The notes beneath the pieces were generated by a model. That model had not been told where the DNA came from. It did no database searches and was given only the letters and a program-made list of their open reading frames with translations. Source: an uncultured Chlorobiaceae bacterium (GTDB lineage: Bacteria; Bacteroidota; Chlorobiia; Chlorobiales; Chlorobiaceae). From it: 64,000 bases of DNA. A program made the position numbers and the translations under genes. The stretch spans positions 1 through 64,000 of the forward strand of contig CAJAJL010000008.1 in the NCBI GenBank assembly GCA_903940125.1, given 5' to 3'. The first letter of the stretch is position 1. Each line of letters opens with the position of its first letter. Shown piece after piece: positions 28,172 through 38,140 of the stretch.

Positions 28172-28426
28172 TTAATGAGTGTTTACAGAAAATCGAGAGC
28201 GAATGGCATCGTTAATTGCTTCTGTTGAAAGTGGTTCTCTTTCCGGCTTAAAAAGTTTACCGTAAAGATCATCAACTTTTTTTTTGAGAGGCCTGACTAT
28301 AAGCTTTCCCCCTTTTTTGCAGGAAAACTCAAGCTTATCACCGGAATGAAGCCCCAGCATATCCCTAACCTCTTTGGGAATGGTTATCTTGCCTTTATTC
28401 GATATGGTTGCAATAAGCATACTCAT
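28172..28426 (-). CDS. AbrB/SpoVT-type transcriptional regulator or antitoxin, orphan
   Basis: 84 residues from MSMLIATISNKGKITIPKEV, the swapped-hairpin AbrB fold with the usual G-K-I-T-I-P-K-E-V-R sequence and KLEFSCKKGGKLIVRPL. The C-terminal tail (KPEREPLSTEAINDAIRSRF) is the toxin-binding type seen in VapB antitoxins. No PIN toxin follows downstream, so it is orphan or acts on another toxin, perhaps the VapC at 19275. A longer frame would reach back into the VOC gene and is not needed. Confidence 0.82.
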   Translation of the reverse strand: MSMLIATISNKGKITIPKEVRDMLGLHSGDKLEFSCKKGGKLIVRPLKKKVDDLYGKLFKPEREPLSTEAINDAIRSRFSVNTH

Positions 28427-28457
28427 CACTGTATTTTCAAAGTCTAATTTATTGCAA

Positions 28458-28955
28458 CTATTTTCTGGAACGGCGGGTTTTTTTTGACTCCACATCCTCA
28501 ACCATTTTCTTCCGGGTTGAAATAGTTTGTGGATGTGGAGAAGTCAGATCAATAGCAAGGCTGTCGTTCTGTATGCCGGTATCGTGCATTGAATAAAACT
28601 CTACAAGATTGCCATCAGGATCCATGACAAAGAATGCTCGTCCTTCCCGACGATGAGCGGGTCGGGTAACGATATGGACTCCTCTTTCTTCCAGATAATG
28701 AACAGCTGCATCAACTTCTTCATCTGAAGAGAGTCTGAAGCCAAAATGATCAACCCTGATATCCCTTGCCTGGAGAGAACCGGGGGTTTCGGCTTTCACA
28801 AGCACAAGCATATCCGAGTTCAGACGCAGATAGGAAATATTTGCACCTACCCTGTGATCGAGCCTGAGCCCAAGAATACCACCGTAAAATTCCTCGGCCA
28901 GACGCAAGTCATTGACCCGAAGGGTAAGCTGATTAATCCCGGTCAGTTTCATCAT
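28458..28955 (-). CDS. VOC-superfamily (glyoxalase-like) protein
   Basis: About 165 residues. Single VOC module pair: INQLTLRVNDLRLAEEFYGG and LGLRLDHRVGANISYLRL; then VDHFGFRLSSDEEVDAAVHY and DPDGNLVEFYSM. Metal-ligand candidates are the His in VDHFGF and the Glu in VEFYS. The last 35 residues (SPHPQTISTRKKMV and a basic end) are extra. It may be a lyase, dioxygenase or resistance-type protein; substrate unknown. The start (28955 or 28952) overlaps the rpoZ stop by about 20 bases, so it is in the yicC-gmk-rpoZ operon. Confidence 0.8.
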   Translation of the reverse strand: MMKLTGINQLTLRVNDLRLAEEFYGGILGLRLDHRVGANISYLRLNSDMLVLVKAETPGSLQARDIRVDHFGFRLSSDEEVDAAVHYLEERGVHIVTRPAHRREGRAFFVMDPDGNLVEFYSMHDTGIQNDSLAIDLTSPHPQTISTRKKMVEDVESKKTRRSRK

Positions 28956-29286
28956 CTTCTTCAGTTGGTACAACCTTTTTTTCTACTGGTTTTTCTATGG
29001 TATAATCGTATTTATGCGCAAAATAATCGGCAACAGCCTTATGCGATGACTTTTCGCGGCATTCAAATTCAAGGCTTATGGCTATCTGTTCAGGAAATAT
29101 CTTGTCCGATTCAGATTCGCTGCTGGGATTGCGTATCATCTCTTTGTAAGGCAGAAGCTTGTCTTCAAGTTCCGCACGCTCTTCATCGTGCAGTCTTTTT
29201 GCTTTTTTGGAAATTGCGACTACCGTCTCATACAAATTCGAGTGCGCACTTCTCAACTTATTCAGATCAACGGGTTTAACCGACAT
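28933..29286 (-). CDS. rpoZ: RNA polymerase omega-like subunit
   Basis: 117 residues: DLNKLRSAHSNLYETVVAIS is the omega/Rpb6-like helix used to clamp the beta' subunit, followed by KKAKRLHDEERAELEDKL. The C-terminal part (HKAVADYFAHKYDYTIEK and an acidic tail) is longer than E. coli omega, as usual in Chlorobi and Bacteroidetes. Position directly after gmk supports it, since gmk-rpoZ is a common pair. Confidence 0.85.
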   Translation of the reverse strand: MSVKPVDLNKLRSAHSNLYETVVAISKKAKRLHDEERAELEDKLLPYKEMIRNPSSESESDKIFPEQIAISLEFECREKSSHKAVADYFAHKYDYTIEKPVEKKVVPTEEDDETDRD

Positions 29287-29297
29287 TGGACGTTATT

Positions 29298-29882
29298 TTA
29301 CGGTTTTGATAGAAATTTAGTAATTATCGTTGCAATGGCCTCAACCGCGCGCTCAAGATCATCATTGACGACAACCTGATCAAACTGGTCTGAGTATTCC
29401 AACTCAAGCCTTGCCCTTTCCAATCGGGCATTCAGACTCTCTTCATCTTCACTTTCCCGCCCTTGAAGTCTCTGTTTTAAAACCTCCATACCTGGGGGTT
29501 TTATGAACAGTAATAATGAATTATCAGGGAAAATCTTTTTGAGATTGACAGCACCCTTCACATCAAGATCAAGCAGGATGCTGGCGCCTGAATCAATCAC
29601 TTCACCTGTTTTATCAAGCAGGGTACCGTAGTGGTTTCCAAAAAAAAACTCATGCTCAATAAAACCACCGGTGCGGATCTTTTCTTCAAATGTATCGTTA
29701 CTCAGAAAATAATAGTTGATACCTTCGGTCTCCCCTGTTCTTTTCTGCCTGGTTGTGGCTGATACCGAAAATCTCAAGTTGGGAAAGCGCTCAAGAATCA
29801 GTTTAGCAATTGTAGATTTACCGGTACCTGATGGAGCTGAAAAAACAATCAGTTTTCCCCGCGGTTTCCGTTCTTCAACCAT
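29298..29882 (-). CDS. gmk: Guanylate kinase
   Basis: 194 residues, P-loop APSGTGKSTIAK near residue 18, GMP-binding SATTRQKRTGETEGINYYF and FIEHEFFFGNHYGT, then SILLDLDVKGAVNLKK. It phosphorylates GMP to GDP. Sits 11 bases upstream of rpoZ and five bases after yicC on the minus strand. Confidence 0.96.
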   Translation of the reverse strand: MVEERKPRGKLIVFSAPSGTGKSTIAKLILERFPNLRFSVSATTRQKRTGETEGINYYFLSNDTFEEKIRTGGFIEHEFFFGNHYGTLLDKTGEVIDSGASILLDLDVKGAVNLKKIFPDNSLLLFIKPPGMEVLKQRLQGRESEDEESLNARLERARLELEYSDQFDQVVVNDDLERAVEAIATIITKFLSKP

Positions 29883-29887
29883 TGTAC

Positions 29888-30775
29888 TTACTCTATATTT
29901 TGCAGTTGCTCCCTGATTTTCTCAAGATCTTCCTTGATCTGAACAATTTTCTGGGATATTTCCGCATTCTGGGATTTTGATGCAATGGTGTTGGCTTCGC
30001 GCAACTGCTCTTGAAGAAGAAAATTCAGTTTTCTGCCGGTACCGCTTTCATCGTTTTTCATCTCCTCAATAAAAAACTTGTTATGGCTGGCAAAACGGGT
30101 CAACTCTTCCGTAATATCAAGTTTGTCAGCTGCTAAAACCAGCTCCATTTCGAGACGGTCACGACTGTAGGTCAAATCCTTTCCAGCAACAGCCTCTACC
30201 TTTGCGGCAAGCCTTTTCCTGACAGTTTCAAGATTATCAGCCGCAAGAGCGGTAACAGACACAAGCGTGTTTTCAATCCCGGCTATTCTTCCACTAAAGT
30301 CCATTGAGAGCTCTTCACCTTCCCTGCGCCGCATTGCTTTGAGACGGTCAATAGCTTCCTGCAGAAGTTTTTTTACTATCGGCCAGATGTTGTCAGAACT
30401 GTCAATAGATGAAGCTCCATTATCGAATATTTCAGGAAACCGGAGCAGATGTTCCAGATGAACAGGGGTATCGAGATCAGCTTCTTTAGTAAGAGTATCA
30501 AGCAGGCTTTTATATGCTTTAACCTTTGCTACATTGATAACCAGAGAAATTGGCTGTTCCTCACCAAGCTGAATCTGAACAAAAGCAGATATCTTCCCTC
30601 TCTGAAAATGTGCCCGTATCATTTCACGGACCTCAAGTTCATACGAGAGAAGCTGGCGTGGAAGTTTGACACTGATTTCAGCGAACCTGTTATTAACGGA
30701 GCGCAGCTCAACAAGCATCTTTACACCGCTTTCAACTGACTCCGCGCTGCCGTATCCGGTCATGCTTTCCAACAT
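29888..30775 (-). CDS. yicC: YicC/YloC-family endoribonuclease
   Basis: 295 residues. Start MLESMTGYGSAE is the family hallmark, with ELRSVNNRFAEISVKLPR next and the C-terminal DUF1732 region (EELTRFASHNKFFIEEMKND then GRKLNFLLQEQLREANTIAS ending in K-S-Q-N-A). YicC has been reported as an endoribonuclease acting on structured RNA; details here are from the family only. First gene of yicC-gmk-rpoZ-VOC. Confidence 0.92.
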   Translation of the reverse strand: MLESMTGYGSAESVESGVKMLVELRSVNNRFAEISVKLPRQLLSYELEVREMIRAHFQRGKISAFVQIQLGEEQPISLVINVAKVKAYKSLLDTLTKEADLDTPVHLEHLLRFPEIFDNGASSIDSSDNIWPIVKKLLQEAIDRLKAMRRREGEELSMDFSGRIAGIENTLVSVTALAADNLETVRKRLAAKVEAVAGKDLTYSRDRLEMELVLAADKLDITEELTRFASHNKFFIEEMKNDESGTGRKLNFLLQEQLREANTIASKSQNAEISQKIVQIKEDLEKIREQLQNIE

Positions 30776-30832
30776 AGTATCCTTTCCTTGCTGCTTCTGT
30801 TTGTTAAAAAGATACCGCTCTCTTCGACGTTC

Positions 30833-31102
30833 TTATTTACGAAGATCAAGTTCACCGATCACTTTACGGTAACGATTGATATCAATATTCTTCAGGTAGT
30901 TCAGCATTTTTTTGCGCTTGGCTACAAGCATAAGCAATCCTCGACGGGAGTGCTTGTCTTTGGGATGCAGCTGAAGATGACCGGTTAGATCGGTTATCCG
31001 GCGGGTATACAAAGCAACCTGAACCTCGGATTTTCCGGTATTCTTCTCTGAAGCACCAAACTGCGTGATAACTTCTGCTTTAAATTCTTTTGTCAGACTC
31101 AT
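30833..31102 (-). CDS. rpsO: 30S ribosomal protein S15
   Basis: 89 residues, MSLTKEFKAEVITQFGASEK at the start, DTGK-like region NTGKSEVQVALYTRRITDLTG, and the rRNA-binding HLQLHPKDKHSRRGLLMLVA. It binds 16S rRNA early in assembly. It is the last gene of the rimP-nusA-infB-rbfA-truB-ribF-rpsO chain, 49 bases after ribF. A small AT-rich hairpin in that gap (AAATC/GATTT) is too weak to call a regulator. Confidence 0.96.
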   Translation of the reverse strand: MSLTKEFKAEVITQFGASEKNTGKSEVQVALYTRRITDLTGHLQLHPKDKHSRRGLLMLVAKRKKMLNYLKNIDINRYRKVIGELDLRK

Positions 31103-31151
31103 ATATCTTCGTTTGTTATATTAAATCGGTTGATTTGTAATATAATATTAT

Positions 31152-32114
31152 TTAACAATACAACTCCACCGTTTTTTTATCTTTTTCAAGCTGCATTTTG
31201 AGCTCTTCCAAAGAAGAAAATTTCCGTTCATCCCTGATAAACCTGAGCAGGGTGAACCTCATGCTTGCGCCATAAAGATCGCCGCTATATCCAAGAATGT
31301 TGACCTCCACTGTTGTAATCCCTTCTGAAGAGACTGTAGGACGCACTCCGACATTCATCATTGCGTTATAGAGCGTACCATTTATCTCCGTCTGAGCATG
31401 GTAGACACCCGGACGCGGTAAAAGCTTGTCCGGATCGGACAGCTTCACATTGACTGTTGGAAACCCGATCGTGCGTCCACGCTTCTCACCAGCAACCACC
31501 CATCCAGTGATCATATAGGGATAGCCGAGAAATTCATTGGCTTCTTCAATGTTTCCGGCTTCAAGCAGCTTCCTTATCCTTGTACTCGAAAAATGTTCAT
31601 GGCCGATGCATACCTCCTCGACAACCTCCACATCAAAACCAAGCTCAATACCCAAATATTCCAGAGTTCTCTGGCTTCCGCTCCTGTCTCGACCGAACGC
31701 ATGATCATAACCGATGATGATGGTTTTTGCACCGAGCACCCTGACAAGAACATTTCTGATAAAATCATCGGAAGTGCGTGATGCAAAATCCGGAGTAAAA
31801 CGGATAATGAAAAGAAGATCGATTGCTTCTCCGGCAAGAAGATCTATTTTTTCTTCAAGAGTGGTCAGGAGTCCAAGTGGCCCGGAAACAGACCCCTTGA
31901 GTACTCTTCTTGGATGGGGTTCAAAAGTGACTACCACGCTTCTGAGATGGCGTGATCGAGCTATAGCCGCCATTCTGGCAATAATCTTGCGGTGCCCTTC
32001 ATGCACTCCGTCATAAGAACCGACCGTTACAGCAGAAGCGGTGGATAACAGATCAACAGGAGACCGGGAGCCATAGTTGCAAACAAGATCATTGTCATAT
32101 TCAACAATACGCAT
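31152..32114 (-). CDS. ribF: Bifunctional riboflavin kinase / FAD synthetase
   Basis: 320 residues. N-terminal adenylyltransferase domain: VGSYDGVHEGHRKIIA, VVTFEPHPRRVL, and IIGYDHAFGRDRSG, with ISSTRIRK-like FSSTRIRKLLE. C-terminal kinase domain: GWVVAGEKRGRTIGFPTVNV then PRPGVYHAQTEINGTLYNAM. It makes FMN and FAD. It follows truB by nine bases; the flavin genes elsewhere are not in the window. No FMN riboswitch is seen. Confidence 0.95.
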   Translation of the reverse strand: MRIVEYDNDLVCNYGSRSPVDLLSTASAVTVGSYDGVHEGHRKIIARMAAIARSRHLRSVVVTFEPHPRRVLKGSVSGPLGLLTTLEEKIDLLAGEAIDLLFIIRFTPDFASRTSDDFIRNVLVRVLGAKTIIIGYDHAFGRDRSGSQRTLEYLGIELGFDVEVVEEVCIGHEHFSSTRIRKLLEAGNIEEANEFLGYPYMITGWVVAGEKRGRTIGFPTVNVKLSDPDKLLPRPGVYHAQTEINGTLYNAMMNVGVRPTVSSEGITTVEVNILGYSGDLYGASMRFTLLRFIRDERKFSSLEELKMQLEKDKKTVELYC

Positions 32115-32123
32115 ACCTCTTTT

Positions 32124-32855
32124 TTATCTCCCTTCACCCTGATGGGTGGTTGATGCCTGATGAAGAATTGCTTCAATGGTCTCTGATACGGTATTAGAAC
32201 AGCTGAGCTGATAGGTACCGATGGAGAGACGCCGGAGAGAAGCCAGATACCCGCCAACGCCAAGTGCAGCACCGAACTCATGGGCAATTACCCTGATATA
32301 TGCCCCCTTGGATACATGAAGAACAAAATAAACCATCGGGAGTTCAATGCGGCTAATCTCAAAACGATGAACAACAATTTCTTTTGTTTTTCGTTCCTTG
32401 ATGACAACTCCCTTACGGGCATGAGCATAAAGCCTTTTTCCATTGTGCCAGGCAGCGGAATGCATGGGAGGCTGCTGCTGGTGTGTTCCCTCAAATCCGG
32501 ACGCCAGGGTGATGATCTGCATCTCCGTCAGATGATCTACGCTGCAATGACCATACTCAGGGGTTTCAATATCATGGCTTTCCGTCATGACACCAAGTTT
32601 TATTGCGCCTTCGTATACCTTGTCAAGCACTTCAAGAGAGGCAATTTCTTTCGTTTTTCTGCCTGTAGCAAGAATAAGCAGACCTGTTGCCTTTGGATCA
32701 AGAGTCCCCGAGTGACCAACCTTTCGCTTTAAACCAGCAATCTTAAACGTATTTCTGATTTTTGCTACAACATCAAACGATGTCCAGTCAAACGGCTTGT
32801 CAATCAGAAGAAAATCACCCTCATCATGAATGATACTGTCGGATATGCCAGTCAC
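32124..32855 (-). CDS. truB: tRNA pseudouridine(55) synthase TruB
   Basis: 243 residues. FLLIDKPFDWTSFDVVAKIR, KVGHSGTLDPKATGLLILAT (catalytic Asp in TLDP), and VLHVSKGAYIRVIAHEFGAALG are intact. The C-terminal PUA domain seems absent, as in short bacterial versions. It makes pseudouridine 55 in tRNA T loops. Overlaps rbfA by four bases. Confidence 0.95.
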   Translation of the reverse strand: MTGISDSIIHDEGDFLLIDKPFDWTSFDVVAKIRNTFKIAGLKRKVGHSGTLDPKATGLLILATGRKTKEIASLEVLDKVYEGAIKLGVMTESHDIETPEYGHCSVDHLTEMQIITLASGFEGTHQQQPPMHSAAWHNGKRLYAHARKGVVIKERKTKEIVVHRFEISRIELPMVYFVLHVSKGAYIRVIAHEFGAALGVGGYLASLRRLSIGTYQLSCSNTVSETIEAILHQASTTHQGEGR

Positions 32856-33211
32856 TTATGCTCAACACCGCTTTTTCTCACTTCATTCAACAACTGCTCA
32901 ATCCTGCTGGCACGCTCATAGAGGTGATCTTCATGAAATTCAAGTTCAGGAATTCGCCTGAACTGATGCCGGATCTTCGAAGAAAGAATCATTCTGATAC
33001 TCTTTGTTTCATCCCGCAAAAATGCCATTGCGTTTTCCTGGTCTTTATCTTTACCGATAATAGAGACATAGACCCTTGCAATACTTAAATCACCAGTAAC
33101 CTTGACTTCAACAATGGTAACAATCGGACCTCCACGAGGAAGCTCCTTCTGAAGAATTGCACCAAGCTCATGCTGCAGAAGGGATGCGACTCTATCTGTT
33201 CGTATCGACAT
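32852..33211 (-). CDS. rbfA: 30S ribosome-binding factor A
   Basis: 119 residues: RVASLLQHELGAILQKEL, ITIVEVKVTGDLSIARVYVSI (KH-type fold), and a C-terminal IRHQFRRIPELEFHEDHLYE. It aids late 16S maturation and cold growth. It starts 18 bases after infB and overlaps truB at ATGA. Confidence 0.93.
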   Translation of the reverse strand: MSIRTDRVASLLQHELGAILQKELPRGGPIVTIVEVKVTGDLSIARVYVSIIGKDKDQENAMAFLRDETKSIRMILSSKIRHQFRRIPELEFHEDHLYERASRIEQLLNEVRKSGVEHK

Positions 33212-33229
33212 AGATCAACAATAAACTGT

Positions 33230-35926
33230 TCAAAGTTTTCTTTTTTTCTCAACGATCTTATAAGCCTCGACAACGTCACCAACCTTGATATCATCATAAT
33301 TCTTGAGGCTCATGCCGCATTCATAACCGGCATCGACCTCCTTAACATCATCCTTGAAGCGTCTGAGTGCTGCAAGATTTCCTTCATAGATCTGAACACC
33401 ATCACGAAGCAGACGCACCTTGGAATCTCGGAAAATTTTGCCTTCAAGCACATAACAGCCACCTACATTGCCGATTTTAGGCACTTTGAAGATCTGACGA
33501 ACCTCAAGAGAACCAAGACTCTCTTCATGGAGTTCCGGTGAGAGCATACCTTCAAGCGCTTTTTCAACATCTTCAAGCACATGGTAAATTACGCTGTAAA
33601 AGCGGACATCAAGATCTTCTTTTTCGGCAAGCTTTTTAGCGTTGACATTCGGCCGCACCCTGAAGCCGATAATAATAGCATCAGAAGCTGCAGCAAGCAG
33701 CACATCAGTTTCAGTTATCTGCCCGACGCCCTGGTGAATGATCTGCACCTTGACCTCATCGTTCTGAATTTTCATCAGTCCATCAGCCAGTGCCTGAATC
33801 GACCCATCAGTATCAGCCTTTATAATGACACTCAGCTCTTTCATCAACCCTTCCTTGATCTGGCGGGCAATGCTGTCAAGCTTGACACGCGTACTGCGAC
33901 GGAAATCATGCTCACGACGGATGACCTGCCGCTTCTGAGCCAAGTCACGGGCCTCCCTGTCTGTAGACATAACCGTTAAAACATCGCCTGACTGCGGAAG
34001 ATCCTCAAATCCAAGCACCCTGACCGGCTGAGAAGGATTGGCAAAAAGTATTCTCTTGCCTCTCTCATCCATAAGGGCACGAACCTTACCCATGGTATTT
34101 CCAGCGACAAAAGGATCGCCAACCTTAAGAATTCCTCGCTGAACCAGAACTGTTGAGATAACGCCTTTGCCCTTATCAAGTTCAGATTCAACAATAATAC
34201 CACTTGCATTGATTTCTGTGGAGTAGTTCCCTCTCAGTTCACGCATTTCAGCCTCAGTCAGCACTTTCTCCATAAGCTCGGCTATCCCGATACCTTTCTT
34301 GGCTGAAATTTCCTGACACTGATAGGTTCCGCCCCACTCTTCAACAAGTACTCCTGCTTCCGAAAGCTGAGTTTTAATTTTCTCAGGATTTGCTTCGACC
34401 TTGTCAATTTTATTCAGAGCTACAACAATCGGCACTCCGGCAGCCTTGGCATGGTTGATTGCTTCGATGGTCTGGGGCATTACACTGTCGTCAGCCGCGA
34501 CCACAAGAATAACAATATCGGTCACCTGAGCGCCCCTTGCACGCATAGCGGTAAATGCTTCATGACCAGGTGTATCAAGAAACGTGATTTTCCGGCCACC
34601 TTCGACCGATACTTCATACGCGCCAATATGCTGGGTAATACCACCGGATTCACCAGCAACAACTTTACTGCTGCGAATATAATCGAGGAGCGAAGTTTTT
34701 CCGTGGTCAACATGTCCCATAATGGTAACAACCGGAGGACGTGTCTGCAAATCAGATTCCAAATCCTCGTCAACAACAACCGCAGTTGCCTCAACCTCAG
34801 AAATAAATTCCGCCTCAAAGCCAAACTCAAGCGCTATAAGCTCAATTGACTCCTTGTCAAGTCGCTGATTAATGGTAACAAATTTGCCGAGAGCAAAACA
34901 CTTCTGGATAATTTCCTTGGCTGTAATCCCCATAAGCTCCGCAAGTTCATGCGGTGAGGCATACTCGGTAACCCTGACAACCATCCGTTGAGCCTCACGA
35001 AAGGCTTCATCCTCTTCATGCTCGCGCTCACGTTCTGTTCTGCGCATTTTGCGGAATTTCTGGCGTGAGCCTGTACTGCTGCGATCCTCAATACCACTGA
35101 TCGTTTTTTGTATATTCGCAGAAATGACCTTATCGTCAACCTCAGGCTTCTTTTTCTTCTTTCCTTTTTTCTTTTTGATGCCTGAACTTTCCCCGGCTAC
35201 TACAGGTTTTGGCTTGACATCACTGACAACTTTAGCCGGTTTCTTAGCCGTGACCACCTTTTCTTCAACATGAACTTGAACATCCTCAACTGCCTTCGGG
35301 ACAAACTCATCTTTCAAGGCGTCAGCCTGTTCCTGAAAATTCTTTTTACGGTTTTTCTTGTTTCTTCCAGCATGAATGTCCAGAGTACCGAGAACAGTAA
35401 GGCCTCCCATCATCTGCGGAATATCAAATGAAACCAGATGCTCGTTGACCGACGGCTCCTCTTTTTGAGGCTCAGATTCGGGAAGTTCATCAATCTCAGG
35501 AATCTCAGGAACTTCAGGGATAGATGATTCAGGCTCTTGAGCAAGAGTAAGATCCAGAGCTGGCGTTTGAGCTACTTCATGAACAACCTCTTTTTTCTCT
35601 TCGACAACAACGACAGGAGCCGGGTGAGGACTAAGGGTTTCGCTGAGATGCTTCTCTTTTTCATAGGTTTTTCTGGACTGCTCCTCAAGCCTTGACAAGC
35701 GCTTCTCTTTTTCCTCTCTTATTTTTTTGGTCTCATCTACCATTTTCTTTTCAACACTGAAATGACCAAATATATTGGAGTGCATCTCTTCACCTACCAT
35801 AGAGGATGTAGAGGCCACCTTGCCCCCTTCCTTTTTGACAAAAAGTAATACTTCCTGCGGACTCACCTGCAGTTCTCTTGCAATATCACTTATTCGGTAC
35901 TTTTTTTCCATGTCCTCAAGGGCCAT
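33230..35926 (-). CDS. infB: Translation initiation factor IF-2
   Basis: 898 residues. N-terminal IF2-N motif ([20 protein letters not shown]), then a variable region of about 300 residues rich in Lys, Glu and Pro, a second IF2-N motif ([20 protein letters not shown]), and the GTPase domain from about 400: [12 protein letters not shown] (G1), LDTPGHEAF (G3), NKIDK (G4). Domains II-IV follow and end at [14 protein letters not shown]. It brings initiator tRNA to the ribosome. AGAGGAGG lies five bases before the ATG, fixing the start. Second gene after nusA. Confidence 0.97.
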   Translation of the reverse strand: MALEDMEKKYRISDIARELQVSPQEVLLFVKKEGGKVASTSSMVGEEMHSNIFGHFSVEKKMVDETKKIREEKEKRLSRLEEQSRKTYEKEKHLSETLSPHPAPVVVVEEKKEVVHEVAQTPALDLTLAQEPESSIPEVPEIPEIDELPESEPQKEEPSVNEHLVSFDIPQMMGGLTVLGTLDIHAGRNKKNRKKNFQEQADALKDEFVPKAVEDVQVHVEEKVVTAKKPAKVVSDVKPKPVVAGESSGIKKKKGKKKKKPEVDDKVISANIQKTISGIEDRSSTGSRQKFRKMRRTEREREHEEDEAFREAQRMVVRVTEYASPHELAELMGITAKEIIQKCFALGKFVTINQRLDKESIELIALEFGFEAEFISEVEATAVVVDEDLESDLQTRPPVVTIMGHVDHGKTSLLDYIRSSKVVAGESGGITQHIGAYEVSVEGGRKITFLDTPGHEAFTAMRARGAQVTDIVILVVAADDSVMPQTIEAINHAKAAGVPIVVALNKIDKVEANPEKIKTQLSEAGVLVEEWGGTYQCQEISAKKGIGIAELMEKVLTEAEMRELRGNYSTEINASGIIVESELDKGKGVISTVLVQRGILKVGDPFVAGNTMGKVRALMDERGKRILFANPSQPVRVLGFEDLPQSGDVLTVMSTDREARDLAQKRQVIRREHDFRRSTRVKLDSIARQIKEGLMKELSVIIKADTDGSIQALADGLMKIQNDEVKVQIIHQGVGQITETDVLLAAASDAIIIGFRVRPNVNAKKLAEKEDLDVRFYSVIYHVLEDVEKALEGMLSPELHEESLGSLEVRQIFKVPKIGNVGGCYVLEGKIFRDSKVRLLRDGVQIYEGNLAALRRFKDDVKEVDAGYECGMSLKNYDDIKVGDVVEAYKIVEKKRKL

Positions 35927-35991
35927 TACATCCTCCTCTGGATTTTAAAACTCTTTACTCTTTATCCAATGTTTTCGTCAAATGACAGTGC

Positions 35992-37536
35992 TCATGCTTC
36001 ATCCACCGTCACATCATCCTGCTCAGGCTCAGCATCGTCATCAAAAAGACCCTGCAAATCTGACTCTGTAAACTGTTCTTTTATGGTTTTATAGATATTT
36101 TCGGCAATCTTCTTCCAATAGCGCTTCTCTTCCTCGGTAACTTTTCGTTCCCTCGGTTTCACGCCAGTCTTAATCGTTTTACCAAAAATCGTCTGCTCTT
36201 CTGGCTTAGCCGGCCCGAGAAGCGCCTGCTCAATCTCATCAACTCCTGCTTTCAGGACTTTTTTAGCTGTATCGAAACCACTATCCAGAAGCTGGTAAAT
36301 CATATCATCACCAAACTCTTCACGGAACTCGATGATATCAATGTCTGTAGGATCCTCCATCGACTTGTCAATAACATCACGATAGACATCGATCTCATAG
36401 CCCGTAAGTTTTTCAGCGAGATGGATGTTATTGCCGTTTTTTCCGATAGCATACTTAATCTGATCAGGCTTGAGCATCACCCTCGCTTTCCGGGTTTTGA
36501 CATCAGCATGAACCGTCAGAGGATCAATTTTCGCCGGCTGCATCGCTCTTGAAATATATATCTCAGGCTCATCAGCATAATAAATAACATCAATATTTTC
36601 GTTATTCAGCTCCTTGACAATACTCTGGATACGCTTGCCCCGATATCCTACGGTCGCCCCAACCGGATCAATCCTTGCACTGGTTGACTCAACAGCTACC
36701 TTTGCCCGTTCACCCGGCACCCTGGCAATCGCCTTGATGACAATAAGACCATCCAGAATTTCAGGAACCTCATGTTCAAAAAGTTTATACAAGAATCTGT
36801 CGTCAACTCTCGAAACAATAACCTTCATACCGCCATCAGCTTTTTCCCGCTCGATCATACTGCCATCTTCAAGCCTTACTTTTGCTTTCTCGCGTTCAAT
36901 TCGCTTGACATAGAGTTTCATCCTTGGTGTTCGGCGCGGATTATCCTTTTTCATCATCTCCGCCTTCGGTAAAACAAGTTCAACACGATGATCTTTCGAG
37001 GTGTTATAGGTGAAAATAACCTCATTGGCACGAATCTGGTATACCTCACCGGCAACAATTTCACCGACTTTTTCCAGACACTCTTCATAAACAACAAGAC
37101 GCTCAAGATCACGGACTTTTTTCTGTACAGACTGTTTGATAATCTGTATGGATTTGCGACTCAAATAATCTTCAAGCTTGATCGGCCCCTCTTCATAAGT
37201 ATCCCCAATTTCAAGGGAGTCGTCAATTTTTCTAACCTCATCAAGCGTGATCTCAATACTTTCAATGTCTATTTCCTTGACAATCTTTTTCAGAATATAG
37301 ACCTCAAAGTCCCCGCGTTCGGGGTTGATGAAAATGTTGGATTCAACTTCAGGATCGTAGTCCTTCCTGAGCTGCTTCTGAATAATATCCTTGAGAAGAT
37401 CGGCAATATCCATTTTGACAGCCGCACTTTCCGTACGCTTATCCAGAAAGATCTTGGACTGCTCGATTTCACCAAAAGCGCTTGAAATCTGCAACCTCCT
37501 GTCCTGACCCTCATCTTTTATCTTCTTTTTGGCCAT
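35992..37536 (-). CDS. nusA: Transcription termination/antitermination protein NusA
   Basis: 514 residues. NusA N-terminal RNA polymerase domain (residues about 35-170), S1 domain (VGEIVAGEVYQIRANEVIFT onward), two KH domains (including VGATVGYRGKRIQSIVKELN and YAIGKNGNNIHLAEKLTGYE), and an acidic tail (EQFTESDLQGLFDDDAEPEQ). The tail lacks the E. coli AR repeats. It tunes pausing and termination. It follows rimP by about 56 bases, the standard rimP-nusA-infB order. Confidence 0.97.
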   Translation of the reverse strand: MAKKKIKDEGQDRRLQISSAFGEIEQSKIFLDKRTESAAVKMDIADLLKDIIQKQLRKDYDPEVESNIFINPERGDFEVYILKKIVKEIDIESIEITLDEVRKIDDSLEIGDTYEEGPIKLEDYLSRKSIQIIKQSVQKKVRDLERLVVYEECLEKVGEIVAGEVYQIRANEVIFTYNTSKDHRVELVLPKAEMMKKDNPRRTPRMKLYVKRIEREKAKVRLEDGSMIEREKADGGMKVIVSRVDDRFLYKLFEHEVPEILDGLIVIKAIARVPGERAKVAVESTSARIDPVGATVGYRGKRIQSIVKELNNENIDVIYYADEPEIYISRAMQPAKIDPLTVHADVKTRKARVMLKPDQIKYAIGKNGNNIHLAEKLTGYEIDVYRDVIDKSMEDPTDIDIIEFREEFGDDMIYQLLDSGFDTAKKVLKAGVDEIEQALLGPAKPEEQTIFGKTIKTGVKPRERKVTEEEKRYWKKIAENIYKTIKEQFTESDLQGLFDDDAEPEQDDVTVDEA

Positions 37537-37592
37537 CTCTCTCTTAATTGTGCATGTTGAAAAGAAAATTTACTAACCCGTCTAACACTGCT

Positions 37593-38114
37593 CTATATCT
37601 CCGCATCAGGAACCGCACGAGTGACCTGATCGAGATAAACTCTGATTCCTTCAAGTATCGGCTGATGCCCCTTCTTTTTATTTTTTTCCGGCATCATGAC
37701 AATCCACGACCGCTCATCTTCAGAAAGCGATACATCCTGAAGATGACCATTCAACTCAATCTGTTCGCCTTTTTCATCGGTAAACGTAACCCTCATAAAT
37801 TTTCCGACATGCCTTACATACTGTCGGGGGAGGATGATCGGCTCTCCAAGACCGGGAGAAGAGACAACCAGATCAAAATTTTCCCCAATCAGATCAAGCA
37901 ACTCATCATCACCCTCAATCCGCTCCCGAATCCTTCTGCTGAGATAGGCACACTGATGAATGCGGATACCATCATCAGCATCAACCAGCACCTCAATTTT
38001 CCGGCTCTTCAGAGAACCTTTAACCGTTGCATCGATAAAATAAGCACCTTCACCCCGCGTACCGACCGAATCAGCAATAATCTGGAGAACACAATTTCTA
38101 ACGCGCTCTTGCAT
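37593..38114 (-). CDS. rimP: Ribosome maturation factor RimP
   Basis: 173 residues from the ATG at 38114 (MQERVRNCVLQIIADSVGTR). A longer frame to 38147 would start inside the T run of the terminator just upstream, so the shorter start is preferred. The family pattern RKIEVLVDADDGIRIHQCAYLSRRIRERI then LVVSSPGLGEPIILPRQYVR is clear. It is needed for 30S maturation. First gene of the long operon ending at rpsO. Confidence 0.92.
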   Translation of the reverse strand: MQERVRNCVLQIIADSVGTRGEGAYFIDATVKGSLKSRKIEVLVDADDGIRIHQCAYLSRRIRERIEGDDELLDLIGENFDLVVSSPGLGEPIILPRQYVRHVGKFMRVTFTDEKGEQIELNGHLQDVSLSEDERSWIVMMPEKNKKKGHQPILEGIRVYLDQVTRAVPDAEI

Positions 38115-38140
38115 GAAAAAACCGCATAAACTTTTTTTAG

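Noticed and set aside
31103-31151. Possible S15 autoregulatory structure before rpsO
   Set aside because: Only a five-base AT-rich stem is seen; not enough for a call.
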